From positions 422,762 through 486,761 of the forward strand of contig NZ_NIUC01000003.1 in the NCBI RefSeq assembly GCF_002807035.1: a DNA stretch of 64,000 nucleotides. The letters run 5' to 3'. Position numbers and translations under genes: made by a program. Under the pieces are notes generated by a model, which had not been told where the DNA came from, did no database searches, and saw only the letters and a program-made list of their open reading frames with translations. The DNA comes from Algoriphagus formosus (GTDB lineage Bacteria > Bacteroidota > Bacteroidia > Cytophagales > Cyclobacteriaceae). This document shows positions 47,946-57,439 of this stretch, piece after piece; position 1 is the first letter of the stretch, and each line of letters begins with the position of its first letter.

Positions 47946-48914
47946 ATGGATGAAGATCAAATAATTTTATTAATCCAGGAAAATGAAGCCAAACAAAAAG
48001 AATTTGATGAAGCCAAAAGAGTGGCTAATGAAAAAAACAGGACTCAGATCAATCAGTTAGTCGATTGTGTCAATTCTGTATTAGAAGAAAATAATATTCC
48101 AGAAAGTATTAATTCAGCACACATCAACTTTGAGCCGAATGCTGTTGGAAATAACTATTGTGGGAAGGAAGACAAAAAACTTACAGAAATATTTTTCAAC
48201 CACGTTTTTCCTAAGCCTCAGCAGATTGAATTTGCGCATTTCACATCGGTTGACACTGCAAAAAGCATAGTAGGTTCAAAATCATTTTGGGTATTCAATC
48301 TTGCGAAAAATGCAGAAGCTGAATACCAAAAATTTTATGAAGACCATGGACTCTTTGGGTTTAGAGAACAGAAAGAATTCATTGGTTTAAAAACAAGCTA
48401 TGAAGATAACAGAAAGTCGATTTTCTCATTAAGCTTTACTTCTGAGAACAATAATTCAGAAGCGATGTGGGAAAGCTTCGGTAATGGGTACAAAGGAGTA
48501 AAGCTTTTTTTCAAAGTTGAAAGTGAGTCGTTTGCATTCAGAAAAATTCGTTATTCAAAACCAAAAGAAAAAATCAAACTACTCAAGGATCTTTCTGAAG
48601 CTGTAAAAAATGAATTCGGAACGACTTTGAGGCTATATAAAATTTCAAAAGCAGGTGCTTTTTACATTTCAGGGTTATTAGACTTTGAGGATGAGTACAG
48701 ATTTATCCATGATAGAATCAATGACACTCATAAATTTGATTTAAAAAAACACGATAACGGTCAATCCTATGTAATTGTCCCTTTTGAGAATCCTGTGATA
48801 AAATTTAAGTTATTTAGGATCGAGAAAGGAGCTTACTGTGATCTTCGAGAATTTGAAGAACTTAAAGCAATTGTACGTAGAAGATACGAATACGAAATAG
48901 AATTTATTGAGTGA
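47946..48914 (+). CDS. DUF2971-like protein
   Basis: A 322-residue protein with a helical, charged N terminus and a C-terminal domain resembling DUF2971: FAHFTSVDTAKSIVGSKSFWVFNL, then FSLSFTSENNNSEAMWESFGNGYKGVKLFF, the usual HYTS...SFS...WxxYG...GVxxxF order. DUF2971 proteins are thought to have an ADP-ribosyltransferase-like fold and recur in defence loci, but their activity is unproven. It precedes another gene with a similar HxT motif by 25 bases. Confidence 0.6.
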   Translation: MDEDQIILLIQENEAKQKEFDEAKRVANEKNRTQINQLVDCVNSVLEENNIPESINSAHINFEPNAVGNNYCGKEDKKLTEIFFNHVFPKPQQIEFAHFTSVDTAKSIVGSKSFWVFNLAKNAEAEYQKFYEDHGLFGFREQKEFIGLKTSYEDNRKSIFSLSFTSENNNSEAMWESFGNGYKGVKLFFKVESESFAFRKIRYSKPKEKIKLLKDLSEAVKNEFGTTLRLYKISKAGAFYISGLLDFEDEYRFIHDRINDTHKFDLKKHDNGQSYVIVPFENPVIKFKLFRIEKGAYCDLREFEELKAIVRRRYEYEIEFIE

Positions 48915-48938
48915 ACAAGCTATTTAGAGTAACTGAAA

Positions 48939-49685
48939 TTGAAAAAGCATATTGACTTTGGAATAATCGAAACTTGGCCAGATAACCTCAAGCGACTTGT
49001 ATTTGATTTTTCGGAGGAGATCTCTTCGGAGAAAAAAGCAGATTGGGAGAATATTCTTGCCGGGAAAGCCCACTACAATATTATTCCTATGCCAACTTTT
49101 GATAGGGTAAAGTCAGAGATTGAAGAGCTTCTAATCGGCTCTTCAGCTCTGGCTTGGCATTGTACTAAGTTGGTTAATCCGGAAAGGATCAGGTCAGAGG
49201 GATTACGTCCATTTTCGGTGAAGTTGATTAAGGAACTTATCAAGTTTGATTTAAGTCATATTTTCTCTGTCAAAGAGCAAGACCTGATCCTCAAGAAAAT
49301 CGATAAGCATAACAGATCTGGCCTCTTTGATGGCAGAAGTAACCAACTCTGGTTTCTTCTAAATCGAGAAATGTGGTCAGATATCGGTTGTAGAGAATTT
49401 TTTGATTTTTTTGGTGGAGAAGCCTTAAGAAAAGTGATCGAAAGTGAGCTGCCAGAATATCTGCCTTTTCTCAAAAAAGTTGGAGAACCATATCTACTTG
49501 AGTTTCCAGTGAAATTAAAGCATATCGCATCTTATCAAATCTCACATTTGACAGATGAGCTAATCAATTTTGGAATCAATACTATGACTGGTGAGTTGGA
49601 GCCATACATTTTTGCTGAAGGCAGAGTATATGAAAAAATACCCTCTGCAAAGTTCATCAAATTGAGCTCTTTTAATGAAATCTGA
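48939..49685 (+). CDS. hypothetical protein with ART-like motif
   Basis: A 248-residue protein starting at a TTG. Residues ~65-90 read SALAWHCTKLVNPERIRSEGL, a pattern found at the first strand of ADP-ribosyltransferase-like and DUF2971-like proteins (H-x-T followed by I--xGL). The C-terminal end has an acidic segment (TGELEPYIFAEGRVYEKI) that could supply a glutamate. It is probably cotranscribed with the DUF2971-like gene before it. Assignment is tentative. Confidence 0.45.
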   Translation: MKKHIDFGIIETWPDNLKRLVFDFSEEISSEKKADWENILAGKAHYNIIPMPTFDRVKSEIEELLIGSSALAWHCTKLVNPERIRSEGLRPFSVKLIKELIKFDLSHIFSVKEQDLILKKIDKHNRSGLFDGRSNQLWFLLNREMWSDIGCREFFDFFGGEALRKVIESELPEYLPFLKKVGEPYLLEFPVKLKHIASYQISHLTDELINFGINTMTGELEPYIFAEGRVYEKIPSAKFIKLSSFNEI

Positions 49686-49733
49686 AAAGTAACTAAAAGA
49701 AGATTGAATATTTTAATACGAAAAACAGTAAAT

Positions 49734-50750
49734 ATGAAACCAAACATTTTTGACATTTCTACAAAAGAATTAAGCCAAGACGCTTTTTTAACTTGGTTAC
49801 TGATGTGGGCAGACGAGAAAAATAAGGATTATGATTTTGAACTCAACAAATGTGGTACGGATTTCATCACCCAAATGATAAAGAAGAAATACTCCAATTT
49901 TAACGAAAAGATCAAAACCGTCTCTGTGAATAGGCAGTGGAACAACATTGATGTCTTAGCTAAGGTCAATTCCAAATATCTGATAATCATAGAAGACAAG
50001 ACCAATACAGAAAAGCATTCTGGTCAGTTGCCGAAGTATAAGCAGTTAGCAGAAGCCTGGTGCAAAAAACAAACTCCTCTATATTTTCCTCCAATTTGTA
50101 TTTATCTCAAGACTGGAAACGAAAGCCTTAATAGCCTTAAATCAGTTGTCAAGGATGGTTTCGAGATTTTTAAAAGACAAGATTTGCTAACCTTGATAAA
50201 CAATTATTCCATTAAAAATGAAATATTTAATGATTTCAAAGAAAGGTTGAGTAGAATAGAGGAAGCAAATAATGATTGGGAAGAAAAGCTCATCCAAGAT
50301 TGGAATGGAAGTGATTGGCAGGGATTTTATCAATATTTGGAAAAACAAATTGATTTAATTGATTGGAAATATGTCAACAATCCAAATGGAGGGTTTTGGA
50401 ACGCAGTAATAAATTGGAGCTATTGGGGCAATTACCCAGCATACTTACAGACCGAACAATACAAGTTATGCTTCAAGCTGTCTACGGATCCAGCTGAGGA
50501 TAGTATGTTTGCCAATGTGAATCGAAAAGAAGTCAGGAATGAGCTTAGTGAGTTAATTTTAAAATCTGCCAGAGAGAAAAACATTTCTTCGATAAAGCGC
50601 CCTAACCGATATGGTAATGGAAAATATATGACCGTTGCAATTGTTGAAGGAGAAAACTGGCTTGGAAAGAATGATGAATTAATTAACAAAGAAAAAGTAT
50701 TAGAAAACCTGATGTTTTATAAAAGCTTCTTATTAAGTGTTATTATTTAA
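49734..50750 (+). CDS. PD-(D/E)XK nuclease superfamily protein
   Basis: A 338-residue protein. The nuclease core is near the N terminus: early helix with Glu12, strand NIDVLAKV with Asp73, and YLIIIEDKTNTEKHSGQL with Glu87 and Lys89, giving D-x13-E-x-K. This arrangement matches the PDDEXK_4 group common in island genes. The C-terminal 150 residues (WQGFYQYLEKQIDLIDW, GGFWNAVINW) are unrecognised. The ATG at 49734 is chosen over an upstream TTG at 49704. It is followed 21 bases later by a UDG-like gene. Confidence 0.75.
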   Translation: MKPNIFDISTKELSQDAFLTWLLMWADEKNKDYDFELNKCGTDFITQMIKKKYSNFNEKIKTVSVNRQWNNIDVLAKVNSKYLIIIEDKTNTEKHSGQLPKYKQLAEAWCKKQTPLYFPPICIYLKTGNESLNSLKSVVKDGFEIFKRQDLLTLINNYSIKNEIFNDFKERLSRIEEANNDWEEKLIQDWNGSDWQGFYQYLEKQIDLIDWKYVNNPNGGFWNAVINWSYWGNYPAYLQTEQYKLCFKLSTDPAEDSMFANVNRKEVRNELSELILKSAREKNISSIKRPNRYGNGKYMTVAIVEGENWLGKNDELINKEKVLENLMFYKSFLLSVII

Positions 50751-50771
50751 AAGGTTAATTCATTTCGATAA

Positions 50772-51575
50772 ATGCCATTTTTACACAAATACCAGCAACA
50801 CAATTTTGGAAACGGATTTGAGACCCATCATTCCATCTTGGATATTGTTCCCTATGAGCCGGAAGTAATCTTTATCGGTACCAATAATCACGGTTGGTCC
50901 TGGAACCAGTCAGATTTTTACTATGGCAGAGACATGTATATGTGGACGATTCTTGCCAATCTTTTCATTCATGGTAAAAATCATTTGACCAAAACCAGAA
51001 ACGCAAATAACAACAAACCGACAAAGGAAGAGATTTTTGAGATTTGCAAGAAAGGCAAAATTGTATTTGCTGACATCGTAAAAGGTATCAAGAATGAAAT
51101 ACCAGCTCAGGAAATTAAAAATGAAAAACATGTTTTAGTCAATAATCAGTACCGCTGGGGCGGTAAAAAAAGGAAGAAAACAGATTTTGGAGCCTACTCA
51201 GATGGTCATTTGGATTTTATGGGAAAAGAGGGATGGCTTGATGATAATGTAGAAGCAATCGTTCAGTATTTAAACCAGACTCCATCGATTAAGCATGTTT
51301 ACTTCACTTTTAAATCTGGAGAATGGTTGAAAATAAAGCTTAAGGAAATTCAAAATGAAATCAGAAAAGATGTTAGTTCTGCTTCGATATTTACTCCCAC
51401 AGGAAATGGCTTCGGCCTAAATCTCGGGGCTCCATTCAATAAAAAACCTTGGAGTTTAACTCATTGCTGGGTTTGGAATAGTCTGGAACATCAAATTCCA
51501 ATAAATCGACCTGGATATGGACATCTGGATCACGATTGGCTAAGAAGTAAGGGAGTCAATCCGGAGAATTTTTGA
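50772..51575 (+). CDS. uracil-DNA-glycosylase-superfamily-like protein
   Basis: A 267-residue protein following the UDG/MUG order of motifs: EVIFIGTNNHGWSW (motif A region), YYGRDMYMWTILANLF (the GxxFWxLL-like helix), GKIVFADIVKGIK, KHVYFTFKSGEWLK and IFTPTGNGFGLNLG in the place of the HPSP loop. Catalytic residues cannot be assigned with confidence. It sits in tandem with a PD-(D/E)XK gene, so an abasic-site or modified-base nuclease pair is conceivable. Activity is inference. Confidence 0.5.
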   Translation: MPFLHKYQQHNFGNGFETHHSILDIVPYEPEVIFIGTNNHGWSWNQSDFYYGRDMYMWTILANLFIHGKNHLTKTRNANNNKPTKEEIFEICKKGKIVFADIVKGIKNEIPAQEIKNEKHVLVNNQYRWGGKKRKKTDFGAYSDGHLDFMGKEGWLDDNVEAIVQYLNQTPSIKHVYFTFKSGEWLKIKLKEIQNEIRKDVSSASIFTPTGNGFGLNLGAPFNKKPWSLTHCWVWNSLEHQIPINRPGYGHLDHDWLRSKGVNPENF

Positions 51576-51740
51576 TTCGAGTGAATTGATAAAAACTTAA
51601 TAATTAATGGGGCAGATTAAACCAACATTTATAATGACCTTTTCATAAAACCGTGAAAGATACTTCCCCAAATAGTGTCTTTAAGTTTTTCCTCGTAAAA
51701 TATCGAAAACATCCTGTCAGAAAATTTATAGATTTACGAA

Positions 51741-52520
51741 GTGGAAAACATAGGCTACATAGAAATCCGAATTCAAGGAAAGAAAGGCAATCTTGATCTT
51801 TCTCCGGATACCTATGATATTCGAGAGCTCAAGGAGGTACTTGAAACGGCTGAGAAACTTCTTTTCCCAGAAGGTAAAAAAGATCGCCCCATAGTCAGCT
51901 ATGAAATGAAAGAAGGCTCAGTTCGCCATCTCTTCAAAACTTCCATGCAATATGTCATTGGATTCAATGCACTTCTGGGAGAGATCGGTAGTTTAGGTCG
52001 TATCGATTTCTTGGAACTAAACTCTGCCAAAGCATTTGAGAGCCTTCAGGAACTTGCACTCAAGCATGATTATTCTTTTTCCCTAAAGACCTCTATGGCT
52101 AAAACCCATGAATTGACCATCACCAGATCCAGTCAATTTAAGAGATCAGAGCCGGTGTGGGTTGATGCAGAGTTCTATTTCTATGGTAAGGTGACTAATG
52201 CTGGAGGTAAAGATAAAGCCAATCTGCACTTAACCACCGATGAAATGGGGACAATCAGAATCCAAACTCCTATTGAATTTCTAAAAGAGTACGAGGACAA
52301 TTTACTGTATAAAAGCTTTGGGATTCGCGCTGCTGGAAAACAGCATTCCGAAACCGGTGAAATTGACACCAGTTCACTGAAATTCATGGAGTTGGTAGAT
52401 TATCAGCCAAAATTCGATGAATCATATCTCAATAAGTTGATTTCTAAGGCATCCCTAACGTGGTCAAATGTGAAAGACAAAGATCAGTGGCTTAGAGAAA
52501 TAAGAGGTAGCTATGACTAA
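51741..52520 (+). CDS. unknown partner protein of a PIN toxin
   Basis: A 259-residue soluble protein starting with GTG, not recognised. It is beta-rich in the N-terminal third (IGYIEIRIQGKKGNLDL) and has a central GFNALLGEIGSLGRIDFLEL. It overlaps the PIN-domain gene by eight bases, the arrangement of a toxin-antitoxin pair, but it is far larger than VapB-type antitoxins and shows no obvious DNA-binding motif. It may instead be a sensor that controls the PIN nuclease. Confidence 0.6.
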   Translation: MENIGYIEIRIQGKKGNLDLSPDTYDIRELKEVLETAEKLLFPEGKKDRPIVSYEMKEGSVRHLFKTSMQYVIGFNALLGEIGSLGRIDFLELNSAKAFESLQELALKHDYSFSLKTSMAKTHELTITRSSQFKRSEPVWVDAEFYFYGKVTNAGGKDKANLHLTTDEMGTIRIQTPIEFLKEYEDNLLYKSFGIRAAGKQHSETGEIDTSSLKFMELVDYQPKFDESYLNKLISKASLTWSNVKDKDQWLREIRGSYD

Positions 52521-52992
52521 GCAAGGGGTTTTATTGGATACCAGTTTTTTTATCAGACTTATGGACGAGCGCGATCCATTACACCTTAATGCTTTAGGAT
52601 ATTTCAAGTACTTTTTGGAAAATGACTATGAACTTTTTATCAGCACGATTGCGATCGCAGAATACTGTGTCCGAGGAGAAATCGATGAACTTCCACTGAA
52701 AAACTTAAGGGTCCTACCCTTCAATTTGGAACATGCACGAAGGTCCGGAATTTTCGCCGAGATAATTTTTAAAGAAAAAGGGAAAATGGAGATAATCCAA
52801 AGAGCCATCATTCCAAACGACACCAAGCTTTTTGCCCAAGCCAATCAAGAAAAAGGAATTGCCTTCTATCTAACTTCCGATTCAGAGTCCAAAAAAATTT
52901 ATCATCTCCTACAAAAAAATGGTATAGTTAATTTTGCCTTCATTGATTTAAATATACCTTATCACGAAGCATTTGGGATTTTGGATCTTTGA
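52513..52992 (+). CDS. PIN-domain ribonuclease (VapC-like)
   Basis: A 159-residue PIN protein, expected to be a Mg-dependent RNase. Acidic residues are in place: Asp9 in LLDTSFF, Glu50 in AIAEYCV, Asp103 in IPNDTKLFAQA and Asp123 in YLTSDSESK. It is slightly longer than typical VapC (~130). Its start lies within the end of the preceding gene, so expression is coupled. It likely acts as the toxin of a two-gene system in the BREX cargo. Confidence 0.75.
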   Translation: MTKQGVLLDTSFFIRLMDERDPLHLNALGYFKYFLENDYELFISTIAIAEYCVRGEIDELPLKNLRVLPFNLEHARRSGIFAEIIFKEKGKMEIIQRAIIPNDTKLFAQANQEKGIAFYLTSDSESKKIYHLLQKNGIVNFAFIDLNIPYHEAFGILDL

Positions 52993-53106
52993 TTTAAAGT
53001 CTTTTTCAAATCACCCACCAATTGATTGACAAGGAAACAACAATCTATAATTTCATACCGTTGATAGAGTTTTCTACCAAGATTTTAAAAAATCAGATTA
53101 TTACAA

Positions 53107-56100
53107 ATGAACACAAATGAGAGAAATGAATTAGGTTTAGTTAAATGGTTTGATCAGGAGAAGGGATTTGGAGTGATAGCGACTTTGAAGAAAGGAGAAA
53201 TATTCATTCATGGAAGCAAAATAAGAGGAGTAGCTATTCTTGCTGGAGGGGAACCTGTTGTTTTTGAGACTGATTATAATCAAGATAAAAAACGAACCGA
53301 AGCTAAGAACTGTAGATTGGCTAACCAGATTGAGGATATCAAACTCATTTGGAATTTTTTTGGATTAGACGATACAATTATATACGAAAAATCGGATAAT
53401 TATATCGGGAAAAGAAATAAATATAAAGGTTATTTAAGAGGTAAAACTGGTATCCAAATTTACAGATCTGTAGGAAGGGAAGTATTTCTGAAATTCATTA
53501 AAGATACTTTTCATGAAGCCCCAACAGAGGTTTTTTTTAATAATTATTGTTCTGTTATCAATGTAGTGATTAAAAATGTTGAAAAGGATGATGCAGAAGT
53601 ATATTTAAATGAACTTTACTCTTTTTTTCAAAAAAATCAAACTGAAGAAATTGTTTTTCAAGTATGGAAGTCTAAAACTTATGAATGGTTAAATACCTTT
53701 AATCCCAAAGATCTTCCTCTTACTCAGAATTTATTTGAGAGATATTTTGAAGAGTTTTCAGTTGAAGAATTAAAGAGAATTGAAAATGAGTTTGACTTTT
53801 ATGAAGATTTAAAGAAAAAATACATTGACTTTCAATTAGGTAATCTTGAAAACAGGGAGTTTTCAGATTTACCCAAGATATTTGAGATATTAGTACAAGT
53901 GAACCCAGAATTAAAAGAATTGCTAATTGGGAAATTAACCCCGATTTACATTAGTCATTTTGAAAAAGATATTAATAATATTATTGAAGAGAAAAAGGGA
54001 GCTGAATATAGATTACGTGATCTAAGTGATTTTCTGAAATATGGATTAAAGTCGACCCCAAAACCTTTAATGAAAGAAATTGAGAAATATGCTTATGGGA
54101 AAGTAAATGAAAGTATTGATATAGAATTGAGAATATACAGTTGGTTTGAAGGGTTGGTAGATAAACCAATTTCACAAGAGATATTTAAATATTTATTGGA
54201 TTTCTCAAAGGATTCAAATGAAGTATTGAAAATATTTATTAGGATTGATTTTGAGGAACAGGATGAATTCCTGAAAATGTTCTATGAAAAGGAAGGTTCT
54301 GAAAAAGCTTATACTCTTTTAATAAATTATTTAAATAAAATAAATAACAGTATTGGTTATAATAAACCAAAGGATTTTTTATTCAATAAAGAATATTTGG
54401 CAAAAATCAACTTAAATGAAAACGCTAAAATATTGCTTAAAAATTTTAATGATTTCATTGAAAAAAATGTAGAACAAAGGGAAAAAGACCTCTTGTATAT
54501 CAAGGGTTTTTATCCAACTATTTCAGAGAATTATGTTAGAAATAATATTGAATCTTTCTCTTACGAATTGATAAGAAATATTTTTATTCAATTTAAAGAC
54601 TCACCCGAACTAATCAAAGAATGGTTTAATATTTTAAAAAGAATTGATAACAAATCGTTAAGTGAATTGATTTCTATCACACTATCCGTTTTGGATGAAG
54701 AAAACTTCAAAGAAGTTGATCAAAATTTAAGAGAAGAGTTAAATGGTAATGATTATTTTGAACTTTGGAAAAAAGGTCATGTTAAAATAACTCCTGAAAA
54801 AAATATTATTGAATCTTTAAATGAAACACATGAAAGCTTCGAACAACTAATCTCAAGTGTAAAATACTCTTCATCGCCTAAGAAAGGGACTGTTAAGGTT
54901 CTCCTGAAATTACTTGTCCAAAGGAGCAATATTTCCACTTTCCATGAATTCTTGTTTGCGACAAATTGCTTTTGGGCAATTTTAGAACTGGATCCAGAAA
55001 AAGCCACTGAAATTGAAAAACTTCAAATCCCATTTTACAACCTTCTTCTTTGGTATCATAAGGATTTTGACACCTTTAACTTAGAAGTGTTCAAACAAAA
55101 ATTCATCTATTTCAACCCTGAAGATCAGGCTTTATTGTTTAAAAAACTTTTCTCTGAAATAGCAAAATCAAAAGTTAAAATAACCATTAAGGATCTAAAA
55201 GAAATCAATCGCTTCGATTTGGATCTTTTTGAAACTCACATCCTTCATCACAAAGATGTTCCGGTAGATATTTCTACAGATCTGGTTATCCAAATTTTGG
55301 AATCATTAGATTCTAAAAGCGAAATAATCAGTCAATCAGAAATTCTTTCTATGGTTCTAAATGATTTAAAGTTTAATAGGTCAAAGAGATTCAAGTTTGA
55401 AAAATATTTTGAAGAATGTGGAGGAAGAATGGTTGGAGAATTCAATTGGAAACAGTCAGAAGGAAAAATTCAAAAAATTCCATTTGGCCAAAACCAATTT
55501 TATTTTTCAATTTCTTTTCCAAGGATTTTATCTAATTCACATGGAAGAGAGGAGTGGAATTCAAGTTTCAAAGAATTAGTCGAAAAAGTTAAAAGACTTC
55601 CTGGAAGAAAATGGAATCCAGAGGCTGAACATTGGGGTGTTCCAAGCAAATATGAAATCGAAGTAATTGAGTTTGCCAAACGGGAAAAATTCTTTTTGGA
55701 TTTTGAAGGCAGCAACTATAAAAATAACCCTCACTTTGTAGAATATACTCGAGAAGATATTCCAGATGGCATTCAATATTGCGAAGGAAGAGTTGCAAAT
55801 AAACTTGACAACTATCTCAATAAAGAATTTTTTTGGTGTGCTGGAGACAAATGTTTTCAGAGATGTGAAAAAATTCATAGTCCAGAGCAATGGAGGAATT
55901 ACAAACTCCTGGATTTTTGCAAAATATTGGGCTATAACTTAGATGAAACGAACCGGATGGGTGACTTTATCCCAAATGGGATATACTATCGTTTTATTTC
56001 CTTAGTAAATCGATTTAATAGAATGCTTGAGAGGCTTTATTGCGAGGAATGCGGCGAGATTCTACATCCGGTTGATACCTCTCATTATGCATCAAGGACT

Positions 56101-56514
56101 GTAGTTCGTTTTCATTGTGTAAATTCTAATTGCAGCTGCAAAGGGGACGAAATTTATTTAAACCACTGCCTTAATGGAAAATGTAATGCCATCATAGACA
56201 GTCGACGGTCCAAAAAATGCCCACATGATTTATTTATTTGTGAAAAGTGCGGAAGCTGCTGCTCTCATAATCAAATGGCCAGGAGGTTATCCGCCCTTGA
56301 GGAAGTAGGAGGATATGTTCACCCTCAATTGAGAAGAATAGTAAATGAAAAATTGGGGCACTTGGAGAGAGCCGAATATTTCTGCTACAAGTGTGGATCA
56401 GAGATGAGTGAAATTGAAGAAGAGACTTTTCATTGTCAGCCTTGTAATGTTTATTATCACACTGAAAAATATAATTTCAAAAGGGAGCATAAGCATCTTA
56501 GAAAGCCGAAATAA
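53107..56514 (+). CDS. large cold-shock-domain and zinc-finger protein
   Basis: A 1,135-residue protein of unknown function. Residues 8-70 form a cold-shock domain (GLVKWFDQEKGFGVI with RNP1, EIFIHGSKI with RNP2), expected to bind single-stranded nucleic acid. A ~750-residue AT-rich, helical, repeat-like middle follows. Near 835 is a HARP-like pattern (PGRKWNPEAEHWGVPSKYE). The last 230 residues have at least four Cys clusters, including CAGDKCFQRC, CEECGEI, CEKCGSCC, and CYKCGSEM with CQPC. No helicase, nuclease or ATPase motif is visible. It is probably an RNA or ssDNA sensor in the BREX cargo; that role is inference. Confidence 0.6.
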   Translation: MNTNERNELGLVKWFDQEKGFGVIATLKKGEIFIHGSKIRGVAILAGGEPVVFETDYNQDKKRTEAKNCRLANQIEDIKLIWNFFGLDDTIIYEKSDNYIGKRNKYKGYLRGKTGIQIYRSVGREVFLKFIKDTFHEAPTEVFFNNYCSVINVVIKNVEKDDAEVYLNELYSFFQKNQTEEIVFQVWKSKTYEWLNTFNPKDLPLTQNLFERYFEEFSVEELKRIENEFDFYEDLKKKYIDFQLGNLENREFSDLPKIFEILVQVNPELKELLIGKLTPIYISHFEKDINNIIEEKKGAEYRLRDLSDFLKYGLKSTPKPLMKEIEKYAYGKVNESIDIELRIYSWFEGLVDKPISQEIFKYLLDFSKDSNEVLKIFIRIDFEEQDEFLKMFYEKEGSEKAYTLLINYLNKINNSIGYNKPKDFLFNKEYLAKINLNENAKILLKNFNDFIEKNVEQREKDLLYIKGFYPTISENYVRNNIESFSYELIRNIFIQFKDSPELIKEWFNILKRIDNKSLSELISITLSVLDEENFKEVDQNLREELNGNDYFELWKKGHVKITPEKNIIESLNETHESFEQLISSVKYSSSPKKGTVKVLLKLLVQRSNISTFHEFLFATNCFWAILELDPEKATEIEKLQIPFYNLLLWYHKDFDTFNLEVFKQKFIYFNPEDQALLFKKLFSEIAKSKVKITIKDLKEINRFDLDLFETHILHHKDVPVDISTDLVIQILESLDSKSEIISQSEILSMVLNDLKFNRSKRFKFEKYFEECGGRMVGEFNWKQSEGKIQKIPFGQNQFYFSISFPRILSNSHGREEWNSSFKELVEKVKRLPGRKWNPEAEHWGVPSKYEIEVIEFAKREKFFLDFEGSNYKNNPHFVEYTREDIPDGIQYCEGRVANKLDNYLNKEFFWCAGDKCFQRCEKIHSPEQWRNYKLLDFCKILGYNLDETNRMGDFIPNGIYYRFISLVNRFNRMLERLYCEECGEILHPVDTSHYASRTVVRFHCVNSNCSCKGDEIYLNHCLNGKCNAIIDSRRSKKCPHDLFICEKCGSCCSHNQMARRLSALEEVGGYVHPQLRRIVNEKLGHLERAEYFCYKCGSEMSEIEEETFHCQPCNVYYHTEKYNFKREHKHLRKPK

Positions 56515-56600
56515 ATTGCCTTTATGAAAAGTGGTTTCTGATTAGGTATTTTAACTTTCAGATTAAGGCAAAGCAATGAAGATTCATTTTAATAAAGAAA

Positions 56601-57347
56601 ATGAGCATGAAATTAATCCAGTCTTATGAAAACCTTAAAGAAAACCTCCAAACCTTAGAATATTATCTATTTGAAGGGACTGATGAGGAATTTGAATTCA
56701 GTGCTGGATTGATAAAAAGAGGAAAATGTTTCTTTGCCTATAAGGTTGAAGATCAATACTTTTTTGCTCCAAGCCGGTTTGTTGGTTATTCCAACAATTC
56801 TAAAAAGAAGCATTTGAACAATAGTTTACATGGAGGCAAAACCAACCTGGCTATAAACAGGATATTGGGCTATGCTCCAAAGCCAAATAAGAAATTGGAA
56901 AAGATGTACCTTGAATACTGTTCTAAAATTAATATAGAACCTAACAAAACTGGTTCTCATGGAAATCAGAGAAAATTCTGGGACACAAATTTAGAACTTC
57001 ATGAAGTTGCTTATTTACAAAAATTTGAAGAAGGCCAACTTTCACTAAGAACACATCTGATTAGAGAAAGAAACCCAAAAGTTGTGAAATTGGCAAAAGA
57101 AAATTTTTTAAAGAAGTACGGAAAGTTATTCTGTGAGGCCTGCGGTTTTGACTTTTACAAGGTTTATGGGGACCTGGGTAAAAACTTTATCGAAGGTCAT
57201 CATATCGAACCCCTGAGCAAAAGAACTAAAAATAAAAATACAAACCCCGAGGATATTGCTTTGCTTTGCTCAAATTGTCACAGGATGGTTCATCGTCTAC
57301 CGCACCCTATCCCAAAGTCTGACTTAACTTCAATTTTGATAAAATAA
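56601..57347 (+). CDS. HNH endonuclease
   Basis: A 248-residue protein with a C-terminal HNH domain (about 175-240): FCEACGFDF, IEGHHIEPLSKR with the catalytic His pair, and IALLCSNCHRMVHR, giving two CxxC zinc-binding pairs. The N-terminal 170 residues (beginning MSMKLIQSYENLKENLQ) are a specificity-like domain with a basic stretch, NNSKKKHLNNSLHGGKT. It is the last cargo gene before pglZ, 92 bases away. A role as DNA-cutting effector is likely. Confidence 0.75.
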   Translation: MSMKLIQSYENLKENLQTLEYYLFEGTDEEFEFSAGLIKRGKCFFAYKVEDQYFFAPSRFVGYSNNSKKKHLNNSLHGGKTNLAINRILGYAPKPNKKLEKMYLEYCSKINIEPNKTGSHGNQRKFWDTNLELHEVAYLQKFEEGQLSLRTHLIRERNPKVVKLAKENFLKKYGKLFCEACGFDFYKVYGDLGKNFIEGHHIEPLSKRTKNKNTNPEDIALLCSNCHRMVHRLPHPIPKSDLTSILIK

Positions 57348-57439
57348 AGGTATAGAATCACGAAGTTATTCTTGCTTATCCGTCTTCTTATAGGCATTTT
57401 GAACAATAGATTAGGAATTAAAACAAGTGAAATCAGGAA

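Noticed and set aside
55397..55890. Small frames on both strands inside the cold-shock-domain gene
   Set aside because: Shadow frames in AT-rich coding sequence with no domain content.
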